Notes: generated by a model from the letters alone, not told the origin. A DNA stretch of 64,000 bases from Parasediminibacterium sp051861445 (GCA_051861445.1 JBHYCS010000004.1:1-64000); one strand, 5' to 3'. Counted from the stretch's first letter, positions 37,889-46,886 are shown. Made by a program: numbers and translations.

Positions 37889-39430
37889 ATGCCAACAACA
37901 GAACAATTGCAGCAATTGGTACAAAATGGGTATCAATTTAAAGGAGAAAAAGCAAAAATAGGAGTAGCCATGTTTAATGGTGAAATAGTGGCTGGTGCTC
38001 ATGTTTTTATTCCTTTAAAAACGCTGAATAGACATGGTTTAATTGCAGGAGCTACAGGAACAGGAAAAACAAAAACGCTACAAATGATAAGCGAATTGTT
38101 GAGCGATAATAGTGTGCCTGTATTGATGATGGATATTAAAGGCGATTTAAGTGGAATAGCTGCTTCAGGATCTGCAAACGAAAAAATTATTGATAGATGT
38201 AATCAACTCAACATTCAATATGCACCTACTGCTTTTCCAGCAGAATTGTTAACCATTAGCAATCAACCAGGCGTTCGTTTAAGGGCAACCGTTTCAGAAT
38301 TTGGACCTGTTTTATTGAGTAAAATTTTAGGGTTAAATGATACACAAGGTGGATTGGTAGCCATGATTTTTAAATATTGCGACGATCAAAAAATGCCTTT
38401 GCTCGACCTGAAAGATTTTATTAAGGTTCTTCAATTTATTGCTAATGAAGGAAAAGTAGAAATGGAAAAATTGTATGGTAAAATTTCTACCACAAGTACA
38501 GGAACAATTCTGAGAAAAGTAATAGAATTACAACAACAAGGTGCTGATGTTTTTTTTGGTGAAAAGAGTTTTGAGGTAGAAGATTTATTAAGAATTAGTG
38601 ATGATGGAAGAGGAATGATTCATGTGTTACGTGTAACAGACATGCAAGATAGACCAAAACTTTTTTCAACATTCATGTTACAACTTTTGGCAGAGTTATA
38701 TGCTGTTTGTCCAGAAGAAGGCGATTTAGACAAACCCAAATTGGTTTTGTTTATAGATGAAGCTCACTTAATTTTTAATGAAGCAAGTGATGCTTTGCTA
38801 CAACAAATTGAGACAGTTATAAAGTTGATACGTAGTAAAGGAATTGGCATTTTCTTTTGTACACAAAACCCTCAAGATGTGCCTGCTCCTATTTTAGGAC
38901 AATTGGGCTTTAAGGTTCAACATGCATTACGTGCATTTACAGCTGCTGATAGAAAAACTATAAAGCAAGCGGCAGAAAATTTTCCAGAAACGGAATTTTA
39001 CCAAACCGATGAATTACTAACCCAACTAGGAATTGGTGAGGCATTGATTACTTTATTAAACGAAAAAGGAATTCCAACACCATTGGTACATACATTGCTT
39101 TGTCCGCCCAAAAGTAGAATGGATGTTTTGACTGACTCAGAAATAAACCAACTGATTGCCAATAGTAAGCTGGCAAAAAAATACAATCAACCAATTGATA
39201 GCCATAGTGCTTATGAAATATTGACACAAAAATTAACTATTGCAGCAGAACAAACACAAGAAATTGAGGAACAAAAAAAAGAAACTGCGAGCAATAAAGA
39301 AGCCGAAAGCTTTTTTGATAACCCTATTGTAAAACAAGTGGGCAGAACGGCAGCAACCATGATTACGAGAAGCCTTTTAGGAGCATTAGGTTTAGGTGGA
39401 AGAAGTAGCAGAAGAAAAAGTTTGTGGTAA
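37889..39430 (+). CDS. HerA-like ATPase of the YjgR/DUF853 family
   Basis: This is a cytoplasmic P-loop ATPase. Walker A is HGLIAGATGTGKTKTLQM and Walker B is LVLFIDEAHLIFNEA, with GIGIFFCTQNPQDVPAPIL downstream, as in E. coli YjgR and HerA/VirB4-type proteins. The open frame runs from 37634, overlapping the peroxidase gene on the other strand, but conserved sequence begins only at MPTTEQLQQLV; ATG 37889 gives 513 residues, the usual length. The C-terminus is rich in charged residues and ends GGRSSRRKSLW. The cellular role of this family is not established. Confidence 0.87.
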   Translation: MPTTEQLQQLVQNGYQFKGEKAKIGVAMFNGEIVAGAHVFIPLKTLNRHGLIAGATGTGKTKTLQMISELLSDNSVPVLMMDIKGDLSGIAASGSANEKIIDRCNQLNIQYAPTAFPAELLTISNQPGVRLRATVSEFGPVLLSKILGLNDTQGGLVAMIFKYCDDQKMPLLDLKDFIKVLQFIANEGKVEMEKLYGKISTTSTGTILRKVIELQQQGADVFFGEKSFEVEDLLRISDDGRGMIHVLRVTDMQDRPKLFSTFMLQLLAELYAVCPEEGDLDKPKLVLFIDEAHLIFNEASDALLQQIETVIKLIRSKGIGIFFCTQNPQDVPAPILGQLGFKVQHALRAFTAADRKTIKQAAENFPETEFYQTDELLTQLGIGEALITLLNEKGIPTPLVHTLLCPPKSRMDVLTDSEINQLIANSKLAKKYNQPIDSHSAYEILTQKLTIAAEQTQEIEEQKKETASNKEAESFFDNPIVKQVGRTAATMITRSLLGALGLGGRSSRRKSLW

Positions 39431-39523
39431 TAAATAGAATCATAACTGCATATCTTTCAGTTTTCTTGATTATGTATCAATCGATTGTTCTTCATTATTA
39501 AAATCATTCAAAACATATTTCAC

Positions 39524-40468
39524 ATGAATATTAAAAAGGCAGTTGTAACTGCAGCAGCAAGAGGAGAACGTTTATATCCTGTAGCAGATACTATACAAAA
39601 AGCAATGTTTCCTATTATAGATGTAGATAATTTGCACAAGCCAGTTATTCAAATTATTGCAGAAGAAGCATTTGCAAGTGGGATAGAAGAAATTGCCATT
39701 ATTTGTGCACCAGGTGATGGAGAACGTTATAAAGCCGCATTTATTTCTCTTAAAAATAATTTAATACAATCTTTTAAGCAAGTAGATTGGGCTAAAAAAG
39801 AAGCCGATAAAATAGATCATTTTTTAGCTAATGCAGTTTTTATTGAGCAAACAGAACCGTTAGGTTATGGTCATGCAGTGTATTGTGCCAAAGACTTTGT
39901 TGCCAACGAACCATTTTTATTGTTATTGGGAGATTACATTTATGTGTCTGCAATTGCAGGGAAAAAATGTGCTGCTCAATTGGTGCAATTAGCCATTCAA
40001 GAACAGTGTTCTGTTTCTGCAGTAAATCCAACTATCGAACATCAAATTACAAAATATGGTACCTTAACAGGAAAGCAAGTTGTAGGACAATCGGGTGTAT
40101 ATAATATTGAAAAAATTATTGAAAAGCCTGCATTAAACACTGCAGAATTGCATTTGCAAACTCCTGGGTTAAGAATGGGCTACTACCTCTGTTTTTTTGG
40201 AATGCATGTGTTAACACCTATTATTTTTAATTTTCTCGAAAAGCAAATTGAAAATAATAATTCTCCAATTTTACTAACACCAGCATTACAAGAATTGGCA
40301 GAAACAGAAAAATATTTAGCTGTAGAAATGAAGGGAAGTAGATACGATTTAAGTGGTAGAACAGGCTTATTAAAAGCACAAATTGCATTGGGTTTAGCAG
40401 GAGAAGCAAAAGCAGAAACATTATCTACATTGGTAGAAATGTTAGCAGAAGCCAATCAGCGAGTATAA
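39524..40468 (+). CDS. GalU-like sugar-phosphate nucleotidyltransferase
   Basis: This resembles bacterial UTP-glucose-1-phosphate uridylyltransferase. The N-terminus is KKAVVTAAARGERLYPVADT, a variant of the usual AAGxGTRxxP loop, followed by KAMFPIIDV and PVIQIIAEEAFASGIEEIAII. GYGHAVYCA and FLLLLGDYIY are the later nucleotide-sugar motifs. I chose ATG 39524 because the upstream 13 codons are outside the fold; length is then 314. The changed loop means nucleotide specificity should not be assumed. The next gene, 60 bases downstream, encodes a second pyrophosphorylase domain, so both probably serve one sugar pathway. Confidence 0.8.
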   Translation: MNIKKAVVTAAARGERLYPVADTIQKAMFPIIDVDNLHKPVIQIIAEEAFASGIEEIAIICAPGDGERYKAAFISLKNNLIQSFKQVDWAKKEADKIDHFLANAVFIEQTEPLGYGHAVYCAKDFVANEPFLLLLGDYIYVSAIAGKKCAAQLVQLAIQEQCSVSAVNPTIEHQITKYGTLTGKQVVGQSGVYNIEKIIEKPALNTAELHLQTPGLRMGYYLCFFGMHVLTPIIFNFLEKQIENNNSPILLTPALQELAETEKYLAVEMKGSRYDLSGRTGLLKAQIALGLAGEAKAETLSTLVEMLAEANQRV

Positions 40469-40528
40469 CTGTATACCTCAGTTGTTAAAACCATTTTTAA
40501 AGCAATTATTACCAGCAATTTATACATC

Positions 40529-43500
40529 ATGAATGTTTTTATAGAAACTATTACCACATCAGATATTCATAAACGTAACCGTTCTTTTTATGAAATGGCA
40601 AAGCAATTTTCTGCCAAAGAATTATTGCAAGCATTAAAAGAAATCGAACAATTTAGAAAACAAACACCGAATTTATACGAGAAAGTTAGAGCCATCCTTT
40701 TTTTATATGCAGGCTTTAGATATTGTTTGTTAGATGCACCTGAAATTCCAGCTGCAGGGAAAATTAATTATAAAGGTTTTGAAGAAATTTTAGCCCGACG
40801 TTTTGAAAATGCAAATACACGTTTCTGGCAAGAATTAGAAATACATGGTCCAAATGCAACTTTATTCAGTGCAATGGCCGAAAGCTATCATCATCTTTCC
40901 TTTCAAATACTTGCTAATCAGGTTCGTAAAAGTGTAAGAAGCAGCGTTGGTAATCAATGGATGTTTAGGGTAGGAAATTTATACGAACATGCAATAAAAA
41001 TTCATCCAAATTTATTAGTTCGAAAAGATGATAGTTTGCTGTATCCTATTTTACATGAGGCTACCGCTGTTCGTATGGATTTAACACATAGTGGCTGGTC
41101 AGATATTTTCTTTTTAGGAATGGATTATCCTGAAGGAGCAAGAGTAGTAAATGTATCTATCGATTTAGGCGTTTATGGAAGAGATGCATCTATAAGACCA
41201 CCATTACATTCTTATGTTCGTGTAATTACTGAACCTGTAATAAGGGTAACAAGTATCGATTTAAATACCTCAAAAGATATTTGTGATTTAGACGATCTGT
41301 TCAACTTTGGAAATGATTATTTAAGTTTAATAAAAGCAGGTATTATAGCATCAGGATTAATTCCCGTTTCTTTCGAAGGTACCAATCAGTCTTTACCAGC
41401 CTTATTATCAAGAATTGTTGCCCCAGGTATGGGAATAGAATTGGTAACTAAAGTAAATGATATTCCAAAGGGTTCTCGTTTTGCAGTTTCTACCAATTTA
41501 TTGGGTTCAATTATTAGTTTACTAATGAGGGCAACTTGCCAAACTAAAGAATTAGAGGGAGGATTAAATGAAGAAGAAAGAAGACTAGTAGCTTCAAGGG
41601 CAATTTTAGGAGAATGGATTGGTGGTTCAGGTGGTGGATGGCAAGATTCAGGAGGTGTTTGGCCTGGTATTAAAGCTATACAAGGAACATTTGCACAAGA
41701 AAATGATCCTGAATTTGGAATAAGTAGAGGTACTTTATTACCCAAACATACTGTTTTGCAAGAACCTGAAATTCATGCAGAAACAGCGGAAAAACTCATG
41801 CAATCTTTGGTGTTAATGCATGGAGGAATGGCATCAAATGTAGGCCCCATTTTAGAAATGGTTACAGAAAAATATTTATTAAGAGGCGAAAAAGAATGGA
41901 AAGCAAGACAAGAAACAAACGCTATTTTTAATAACATTTTACAATCGTTACAAACTGCTAATATTCAGCAATTAGCAGCAAATACAGAACGTAATTTTAA
42001 CGAGTGTATTAAAACTATAATTCCTGCTGCAACTACTTTTTATACCGAACAAATTATTGCAAAAGCCAAGCAACAATTTGGAAGCGATTATTATGGTTTC
42101 TTAATGTTGGGAGGAATGTCTGGTGGAGGAATGGGTATGTTTGTAAATCCTGAAAAATATAACTCCTACAAGCAAGCGGTATTAGATATTCTTACAACTA
42201 CAAAAAAAGAATTGAGCGATGCATTGCCTTTTGCAGTGCAACCTGTAGTGTACGATTGGAGTATTAACAATAAAGGTTCTTGGAGTAATTTGCTTTTAGG
42301 TAACGAAGCATTAATGCCAGAACAATATTATGCTATTCAAGTGTCTGAATTGGTACGTAAAGAGCCTGCTTCTATTGCTTATGTTAGAAGGGCAGAGATA
42401 GATTTTTTTACACAACATTGTAATACTAATCAACAATCATATCCTTTACTAAGAACAATTGTAAGCAACTTGTTTAAAGTTTCAGATCCTACACAACAAG
42501 GAAATCAACATATAGAACATGAAAAGGCAGATGCAATTAAAAAAGCAAATGGTTTCGATTATATTCAACATGAAGAAATTCGAGAACAATTACAAAAAGG
42601 AAGAATTGGATTGTCTAGAAATAGATTGCCCATTTCTACAAGTATTGAAGATGTAAATGAAACCGATGTACTACAGTATGCTCAAACAAAAGATTATGTA
42701 GCGTTGGGAAAAAAGGCAATAGAAAATGGAACTGTTGCTGTGATGAGTTTGGCAGCAGGTGTTGGTAGTAGATGGACGAAAGGTGCTGGCGTAATTAAAG
42801 CTATTAATCCATTTGTAGAAATTGGTAAACAGCATCGTAGTTTTTTAGAAATTCATATTGCAAAAACACAAAAAGTAGCAGCTCATTTTTCTACAGTAAT
42901 TCCTCATATTGTTGCAACAAGTTATTTAACACATCAACCTATTGAAGATAAATTAAAAGCTACGAATAACTTTAAAACACAAGTTCCTGTGTATTTATCA
43001 CCTGGTCGATCTATTGGTCAACGTTATGTACCAACTGAAAGAGATTTACGTTTTTTATGGGAAGAAATGCCACAAGAAACTTTAGATGAGAACAAACAAA
43101 AAGTAAGAGAAGCCGTAAGAGGAAGTTTAATTAATTGGGCAAAACAAAAAGGCGAAGCTGCTGATTATACCGATAATATTGCTGCACAACGGTTTTCTCC
43201 ATTAGGTCATTGGTACGAAGTTCCTAATTTAATTAGAAACGGTGTTTTGGCAGATTTATTAGAGAAGCATCCAACTGTTCAAACCATTATGTTGCACAAT
43301 ATTGACACTTTAGGTGCAGATGTAGATGCTGCTGCTTTAGGTGCTCACAAAGCAAGTGGCAATATGCTTACGTTTGAAGTAATCGCTAGACGAATTGAAG
43401 ATAGAGGAGGTGGGTTGGCAAAAGTAAATGGTCAAGTTCGTTTATTAGAAGGCTTAGCACAGCCACATGAAGAAGATGAATTAAAATTAAGCTATTATAA

Positions 43501-43867
43501 TTCAAATACTACTTGGATAGAAGTAGATGCATTGCTACAATTATTTGGATTAACAAGAGCCGATTTAAAAAATGCTACAGCAGAACAATTAGCAAAAGCG
43601 GTAAGAAGTGTAGCACACAGAATGCCTACTTATGTAACGATAAAAGACGTGAAATATAGATGGGGTCATGGACAAGAAGATATTTATCCTGTTGCACAAA
43701 TTGAAAAATTATGGACAGATATGACTGCTTTAAATGATATTCAATGTGGTTATTTAGTTGTTCCAAGAATGCGTGGTCAACAAATGAAAGATCCAGCACA
43801 ATTAGATGCTTGGATGACTGATGGTAGTTATGATTATGTACAAAAATTATGTACTAATACTGAATAG
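40529..43867 (+). CDS. Fusion of GHMP-type sugar kinase and UDP-sugar pyrophosphorylase
   Basis: This 1,112-residue protein joins two catalytic modules. The N-terminal part (roughly 170-600) looks like the fucokinase branch of GHMP kinases: ATAVRMDLTHSGWSDI, PKGSRFAVSTNLLGSI at the phosphate-binding loop, GGSGGGWQDSGG, and LMLGGMSGGGMGMF. The C-terminal part (about 715-1105) resembles eukaryotic-type UDPGP pyrophosphorylases: MSLAAGVGSRWTKGAG, HNIDTLGADVD, RLLEGLAQP and NTTWIEVDALL. A kinase making a sugar-1-phosphate followed by nucleotidyl transfer would be a salvage route to a UDP-sugar. Module order is opposite to that of Bacteroides Fkp. The sugar is unknown. Confidence 0.75.
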   Translation: MNVFIETITTSDIHKRNRSFYEMAKQFSAKELLQALKEIEQFRKQTPNLYEKVRAILFLYAGFRYCLLDAPEIPAAGKINYKGFEEILARRFENANTRFWQELEIHGPNATLFSAMAESYHHLSFQILANQVRKSVRSSVGNQWMFRVGNLYEHAIKIHPNLLVRKDDSLLYPILHEATAVRMDLTHSGWSDIFFLGMDYPEGARVVNVSIDLGVYGRDASIRPPLHSYVRVITEPVIRVTSIDLNTSKDICDLDDLFNFGNDYLSLIKAGIIASGLIPVSFEGTNQSLPALLSRIVAPGMGIELVTKVNDIPKGSRFAVSTNLLGSIISLLMRATCQTKELEGGLNEEERRLVASRAILGEWIGGSGGGWQDSGGVWPGIKAIQGTFAQENDPEFGISRGTLLPKHTVLQEPEIHAETAEKLMQSLVLMHGGMASNVGPILEMVTEKYLLRGEKEWKARQETNAIFNNILQSLQTANIQQLAANTERNFNECIKTIIPAATTFYTEQIIAKAKQQFGSDYYGFLMLGGMSGGGMGMFVNPEKYNSYKQAVLDILTTTKKELSDALPFAVQPVVYDWSINNKGSWSNLLLGNEALMPEQYYAIQVSELVRKEPASIAYVRRAEIDFFTQHCNTNQQSYPLLRTIVSNLFKVSDPTQQGNQHIEHEKADAIKKANGFDYIQHEEIREQLQKGRIGLSRNRLPISTSIEDVNETDVLQYAQTKDYVALGKKAIENGTVAVMSLAAGVGSRWTKGAGVIKAINPFVEIGKQHRSFLEIHIAKTQKVAAHFSTVIPHIVATSYLTHQPIEDKLKATNNFKTQVPVYLSPGRSIGQRYVPTERDLRFLWEEMPQETLDENKQKVREAVRGSLINWAKQKGEAADYTDNIAAQRFSPLGHWYEVPNLIRNGVLADLLEKHPTVQTIMLHNIDTLGADVDAAALGAHKASGNMLTFEVIARRIEDRGGGLAKVNGQVRLLEGLAQPHEEDELKLSYYNSNTTWIEVDALLQLFGLTRADLKNATAEQLAKAVRSVAHRMPTYVTIKDVKYRWGHGQEDIYPVAQIEKLWTDMTALNDIQCGYLVVPRMRGQQMKDPAQLDAWMTDGSYDYVQKLCTNTE

Positions 43868-43881
43868 TTAGGGTAAAAAAT

Positions 43882-43910
43882 AAGCCAAGGATAGAAATCC
43901 TCGGCTTTTA
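43882..43910 (+). terminator. Terminator of the kinase-pyrophosphorylase gene
   Basis: AAGCCAAGGAT (43882-43892) pairs with ATCCTCGGCTT (43897-43907) with one mismatch and a four-base loop. The T tract is short. Confidence 0.7.
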
Positions 43911-44071
43911 GTTAACATTCAACTATACCCCTATACTTGAACAATCTTAAATATATTTATGAATTTGTCAATCGTAGTACTTAGTTAATACTGAGATTTC
44001 ATCTATAATTCTAAATTCATGAAATTATTACCATCGATAGAACAAATTTAGTAGTAAGTGGAGTATCTAAA

Positions 44072-44150
44072 AACGTGATTTTTCCCATTGTTTGGCGTGA
44101 TTTTTCACGTTCAAAAAAGTGAAAAATCACGTTGTATGAGAACGTGAAAT
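44072..44150. promoter_or_regulatory. Upstream GTGA-N4-TCAC palindrome cluster
   Basis: Full palindromes lie at 44096-44109 (CGTGATTTTTCACG) and 44119-44130 (GTGAAAAATCAC). Half sites lie at 44072 (AACGTGATTTTT) and 44141 (AACGTGAAAT). The two full sites are reverse complements over 13 bases and can form one hairpin, CGTGATTTTTCAC pairing with GTGAAAAATCACG around a ten-base loop. The cluster is 30-110 bases before the first gene of the two-component operon, where an operator would be expected. Confidence 0.65.
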
Positions 44151-44180
44151 GATAGAATATTGCATAATAAAAAATGAAAA

Positions 44181-44594
44181 ATGATACCATCATCTGCCAA
44201 ACAAGAAATAAAGGAAATAGATAATTATCGTATCGAAGCTAATAACACAGACAGCTTTGGTGTTTTATATACACAAGAACAAATTTTTGAGTATGTAAAA
44301 CCAGGTGGAATTTTTGATCAAATAAAAAGTAAGAAGCCTGCAATAGCAAAAGATAATATTTGGTCTGTTGGTTTTTTATTCAAAAAAACACTTGTAGCAG
44401 GAGTAGAAAAACTAAGTTTTGCCGTAGTGCCTCTTGAATTTGATACTAAAAATAATCAGGTAAAAGATAGAATCGATGGTAAATTTTATCTAACACATGG
44501 ACAAGCATTGCCAATTTCTGCTGATAAATCAGTTGAAGATTTTTTGAATGATGAGGATGAAGACTTCGCAAACACAGGTAATATTTTTCCTTAA
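44181..44594 (+). CDS. Uncharacterised 137-residue cytoplasmic protein
   Basis: I do not recognise this protein. It has no signal peptide or membrane segment and ends in an acidic stretch, DFLNDEDEDFANTGN. The middle has a hydrophobic-alternating pattern (NIWSVGFLFKKTLVAGVEKLSFAVVPLEF) suggesting a compact beta-rich fold. It is the first gene after the palindrome cluster and lies 14 bases before the membrane protein gene, so it probably belongs to the same operon as the histidine kinase. Confidence 0.65.
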   Translation: MIPSSAKQEIKEIDNYRIEANNTDSFGVLYTQEQIFEYVKPGGIFDQIKSKKPAIAKDNIWSVGFLFKKTLVAGVEKLSFAVVPLEFDTKNNQVKDRIDGKFYLTHGQALPISADKSVEDFLNDEDEDFANTGNIFP

Positions 44595-44608
44595 ATTTAT
44601 CCTTTTAT

Positions 44609-45259
44609 ATGCTTTTTTATTATATCAATCCAGCTCTTGAACTTGTTGCATTTATAATATCATTTTTTTGTTTACGATCTTCAAAAGCTGGTTGGTATAA
44701 GCATTTTATATGGTTTTTGCTTTTAGTTGTAATCACGGAAAATACAGGGTTCTTTTTATATTTTCATTTTCATATGTTGAATCATTGGGTGTATAATTTG
44801 TATTTACCCGTTGAAATTGCATTTAAAAGTTGGCTGTTTTATAAAGTTTGCAAGCCTTACTTTAATTGTAAGAAAATTGTTGTAGCATCACTTTTAATAT
44901 TTTATTCTGTTTATATAATTGAAGGTTGGCCTCACCATTATTTAAAGTACAATAGCATTACCAATAGTGTTTTTTCTGTTTGGCTCATAGTTATGTGTTT
45001 GTTGTACTTCTACTATTTTTTAAACGATGCAGAATTTGTAAATATTTATCAACATCCTCCTTTTTGGATAGTGATTGGTTTATTCTTTTTTTATTTTGTT
45101 TCAACAGCATCTAACTTGTTTTTCGATTATATTTCAGATTTAAATAAGAAAAGTTTTAGACCATTTAGGTACATAATCTTTTTAATTTTAGATTTCTTAT
45201 TATACGCTAGTTGGAGCTATGCTTTTTTATGCAAACGGAAGGAAATAACATCTACTTAA
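44609..45259 (+). CDS. Polytopic membrane protein upstream of a histidine kinase
   Basis: The 216-residue protein has about seven hydrophobic segments and little else; conserved-looking polar sites include ITENTGFFLYFHFHMLNHW near residue 42 and WPHHYLKYNS near 109. Proteins of this layout are common next to NarL-type kinases in Bacteroidota and may be the sensing part, which is inference. Its 3' end overlaps the kinase start by 31 bases. No domain name is assigned. Confidence 0.65.
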   Translation: MLFYYINPALELVAFIISFFCLRSSKAGWYKHFIWFLLLVVITENTGFFLYFHFHMLNHWVYNLYLPVEIAFKSWLFYKVCKPYFNCKKIVVASLLIFYSVYIIEGWPHHYLKYNSITNSVFSVWLIVMCLLYFYYFLNDAEFVNIYQHPPFWIVIGLFFFYFVSTASNLFFDYISDLNKKSFRPFRYIIFLILDFLLYASWSYAFLCKRKEITST

Positions 45260-46008
45260 TTATTGCCATCGTTACAATCATTTTTTTTATTGTAGCAATA
45301 TTCATTTTTTTTTATATCGCTTTATTTATCCAGCGTAAAAAACTTTTTAAAGAAGAAAAAGCAAACATGCAACAAACATTTGCACAACAATTACTAAAAG
45401 CACAAATAGAAACGCAAGAAGAAACTTTTCAAGCAATTGGTAGAGATTTACACGATAATATTGGGCAGCTATTAAATAGTGCAAAACTACTTATTGGTAT
45501 TACAGAAAGGCAATTACAAACACCTGTTCCAGATACCTTACATATTGCAGATGAAACATTAAGTAGTGCTATTCATGAACTTAGAAGTTTATCAAAATCT
45601 TTAAATAAAGATTGGCTTCAAAAATTTAATTTAATTGAAAATTTGGAAGCTGAAGTGCAAAGAATAAATACTGCTAACGATTTAAAAGTACAATTTACTC
45701 ATCCTGCTCAATTACCCTTATCTAGTAATAAACAAGTAATGCTTTTTAGAGTAATACAAGAAGCGATACAAAACGCAATTAAACATGCAAAAGCATCTAC
45801 CATCTCTATTCAATTAATGGTAGAAGACGCATTTGTAAAAATATCAATACAAGATAATGGTATTGGTTTTGAACCTTTGGTTACGCAACAATCTGGTGTT
45901 GGACTAATAAACATGAAGCACCGTATACAATTATTAGAAGGAATAATTCAGTGGCAACCATCTTCACAAGGAACAAATGTTGCAATTCAATTACCCATAA
46001 AAGAATAG
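45229..46008 (+). CDS. Sensor histidine kinase, NarL/DegS (HisKA_3) type
   Basis: One membrane segment (about residues 8-34) is followed by a coiled coil and the HisKA_3 motif AIGRDLHDNIGQLLNSAKLL with phospho-acceptor His75. The HATPase domain has N-box IQEAIQNAIKHAKA and G-box DNGIGFEP and GVGLINMKHRI. With almost no extracytoplasmic part, it probably relies on a partner for sensing. I chose ATG 45229 rather than 45211 because it lies at the membrane helix; both overlap the gene before. It is followed four bases later by its response regulator. Confidence 0.87.
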   Translation: MQTEGNNIYLIIAIVTIIFFIVAIFIFFYIALFIQRKKLFKEEKANMQQTFAQQLLKAQIETQEETFQAIGRDLHDNIGQLLNSAKLLIGITERQLQTPVPDTLHIADETLSSAIHELRSLSKSLNKDWLQKFNLIENLEAEVQRINTANDLKVQFTHPAQLPLSSNKQVMLFRVIQEAIQNAIKHAKASTISIQLMVEDAFVKISIQDNGIGFEPLVTQQSGVGLINMKHRIQLLEGIIQWQPSSQGTNVAIQLPIKE

Positions 46009-46012
46009 TAAA

Positions 46013-46648
46013 ATGATAACAGTAGCTATAGCAGACGACCATCAATTATTTGTAAAATCTTTAGGATTAATGTTGGCTACTTTTAAACAGTATAAAGTGG
46101 TGGTTGAGGCAAGTAATGGTAAAGATTTAATTGAAAAATTAGCACAAAAAAATATTTCACCCGACATTATTTTGTTAGATGTAAATATGCCACAAATGGA
46201 TGGTTACGAAACTGCAAAATGGTTACAAATTCATCAGCCTAATAGCAAAATAGTAGCATTGTCTATGAATGACGGAGATGAGGTAGTGATAAAAATGATG
46301 AAAGCAGGCTGTTGTGCCTATTTTTTAAAGGATACACACCCTAACGAATTAGAAAAAGCATTAGAAGAAATTGTAAACAAAGGGTATTATAATGGCGATG
46401 TCAGCAATATAAATTATAGAAGATTAATGCTTGCAGAAAAAGAACTAGTTATTGTTTTTGCAGAAAAAGAAATTAATTTTTTACAATTCGCTTGCAGCGA
46501 TTTGACGTATAAACAGATTGCTGGAGAAATGAAAATTTCAGATAGAGCTGTAGAAACTTTAAGAGAAAATTTGTTTGTAAAAATGAATGTACAAAGCAGA
46601 GTAGGTTTGTGTTTAGAAGCCATTAGAAGAAAATTAGTGCATTTGTAA
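46013..46648 (+). CDS. LuxR/NarL-family response regulator
   Basis: The receiver domain has the acidic pocket ADDHQLF and the phospho-acceptor Asp56 in ILLDVNMPQMDGYE, with the Lys in YFLKDTHP. The C-terminal LuxR helix-turn-helix is EKEINFLQFACSDLTYKQIAGEMKIS followed by DRAVETLRENLFVKM. It pairs with the kinase four bases upstream. Palindromes lie both upstream of the operon and three bases after this stop codon, so it is a good candidate for their binding protein, though this is unproven. Confidence 0.9.
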   Translation: MITVAIADDHQLFVKSLGLMLATFKQYKVVVEASNGKDLIEKLAQKNISPDIILLDVNMPQMDGYETAKWLQIHQPNSKIVALSMNDGDEVVIKMMKAGCCAYFLKDTHPNELEKALEEIVNKGYYNGDVSNINYRRLMLAEKELVIVFAEKEINFLQFACSDLTYKQIAGEMKISDRAVETLRENLFVKMNVQSRVGLCLEAIRRKLVHL

Positions 46649-46651
46649 ACT

Positions 46652-46712
46652 GTGAAAAATCACATCTGTTAACGTGAAAAATCACATCTATTAACGTGAA
46701 AAATCACGTTTT
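46652..46712. repeat. Three tandem GTGAAAAATCAC palindromes with 22-bp period
   Basis: GTGAAAAATCAC occurs at 46652-46663, 46674-46685 and 46696-46707, exactly 22 bases apart, with spacers atctgttaac and atctattaac. The third is flanked as AACGTGAAAAATCACGTT. The array starts three bases beyond the response regulator stop. Twenty-two bases is close to two helical turns, which would put bound dimers on one face of the DNA. Confidence 0.8.
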
Positions 46713-46791
46713 TTTCAGAATTAAATCCATTTATGTTTGCAAGACAAATGAGATAACTTCTCATTTATTTTAGGGGGTATAATAAAGTGTT

Positions 46792-46823
46792 AAAGCTGGA
46801 GATGTCTATCTCTGGCTTTTTCA
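46792..46823 (+). terminator. Terminator of the two-component operon
   Basis: AAAGC (46792-46796) and GAGAT (46799-46803) pair with ATCTC (46808-46812) and GCTTT (46815-46819) around a TG/TG internal loop and a GTCT loop, followed by Ts. Confidence 0.7.
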
Positions 46824-46828
46824 TTTTA

Positions 46829-46862
46829 CCAAAACAAAACAACCCGCCAAAAGGCAGGTTGT
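46829..46862 (-). terminator. Terminator of pyrG
   Basis: Bases 46839-46848 (acAACCCGCC) pair with 46853-46862 (GGCAGGTTgt) with one mismatch around an AAAA loop. On the minus strand the stem is followed by TTTTGTTTTGG. Confidence 0.75.
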
Positions 46863-46886
46863 AAATAGTTTAATTTATTTGTGTAT

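Larger units (their letters stand above)
43868..44180. other. 313-base intergenic region with terminator and palindrome array
   Basis: The first 45 bases hold the terminator of the fusion gene. The stretch 43912-44070 shows nothing recognisable. From 44072 to 44150 it carries two GTGA-N4-TCAC palindromes and two half sites, described separately. Confidence 0.6.

Noticed and set aside
46652..46712. Possible CRISPR array because of regular repeats
   Set aside because: The repeat unit is 12 bases with ten-base near-identical spacers and no cas genes are nearby; it is an operator-like or hairpin array.
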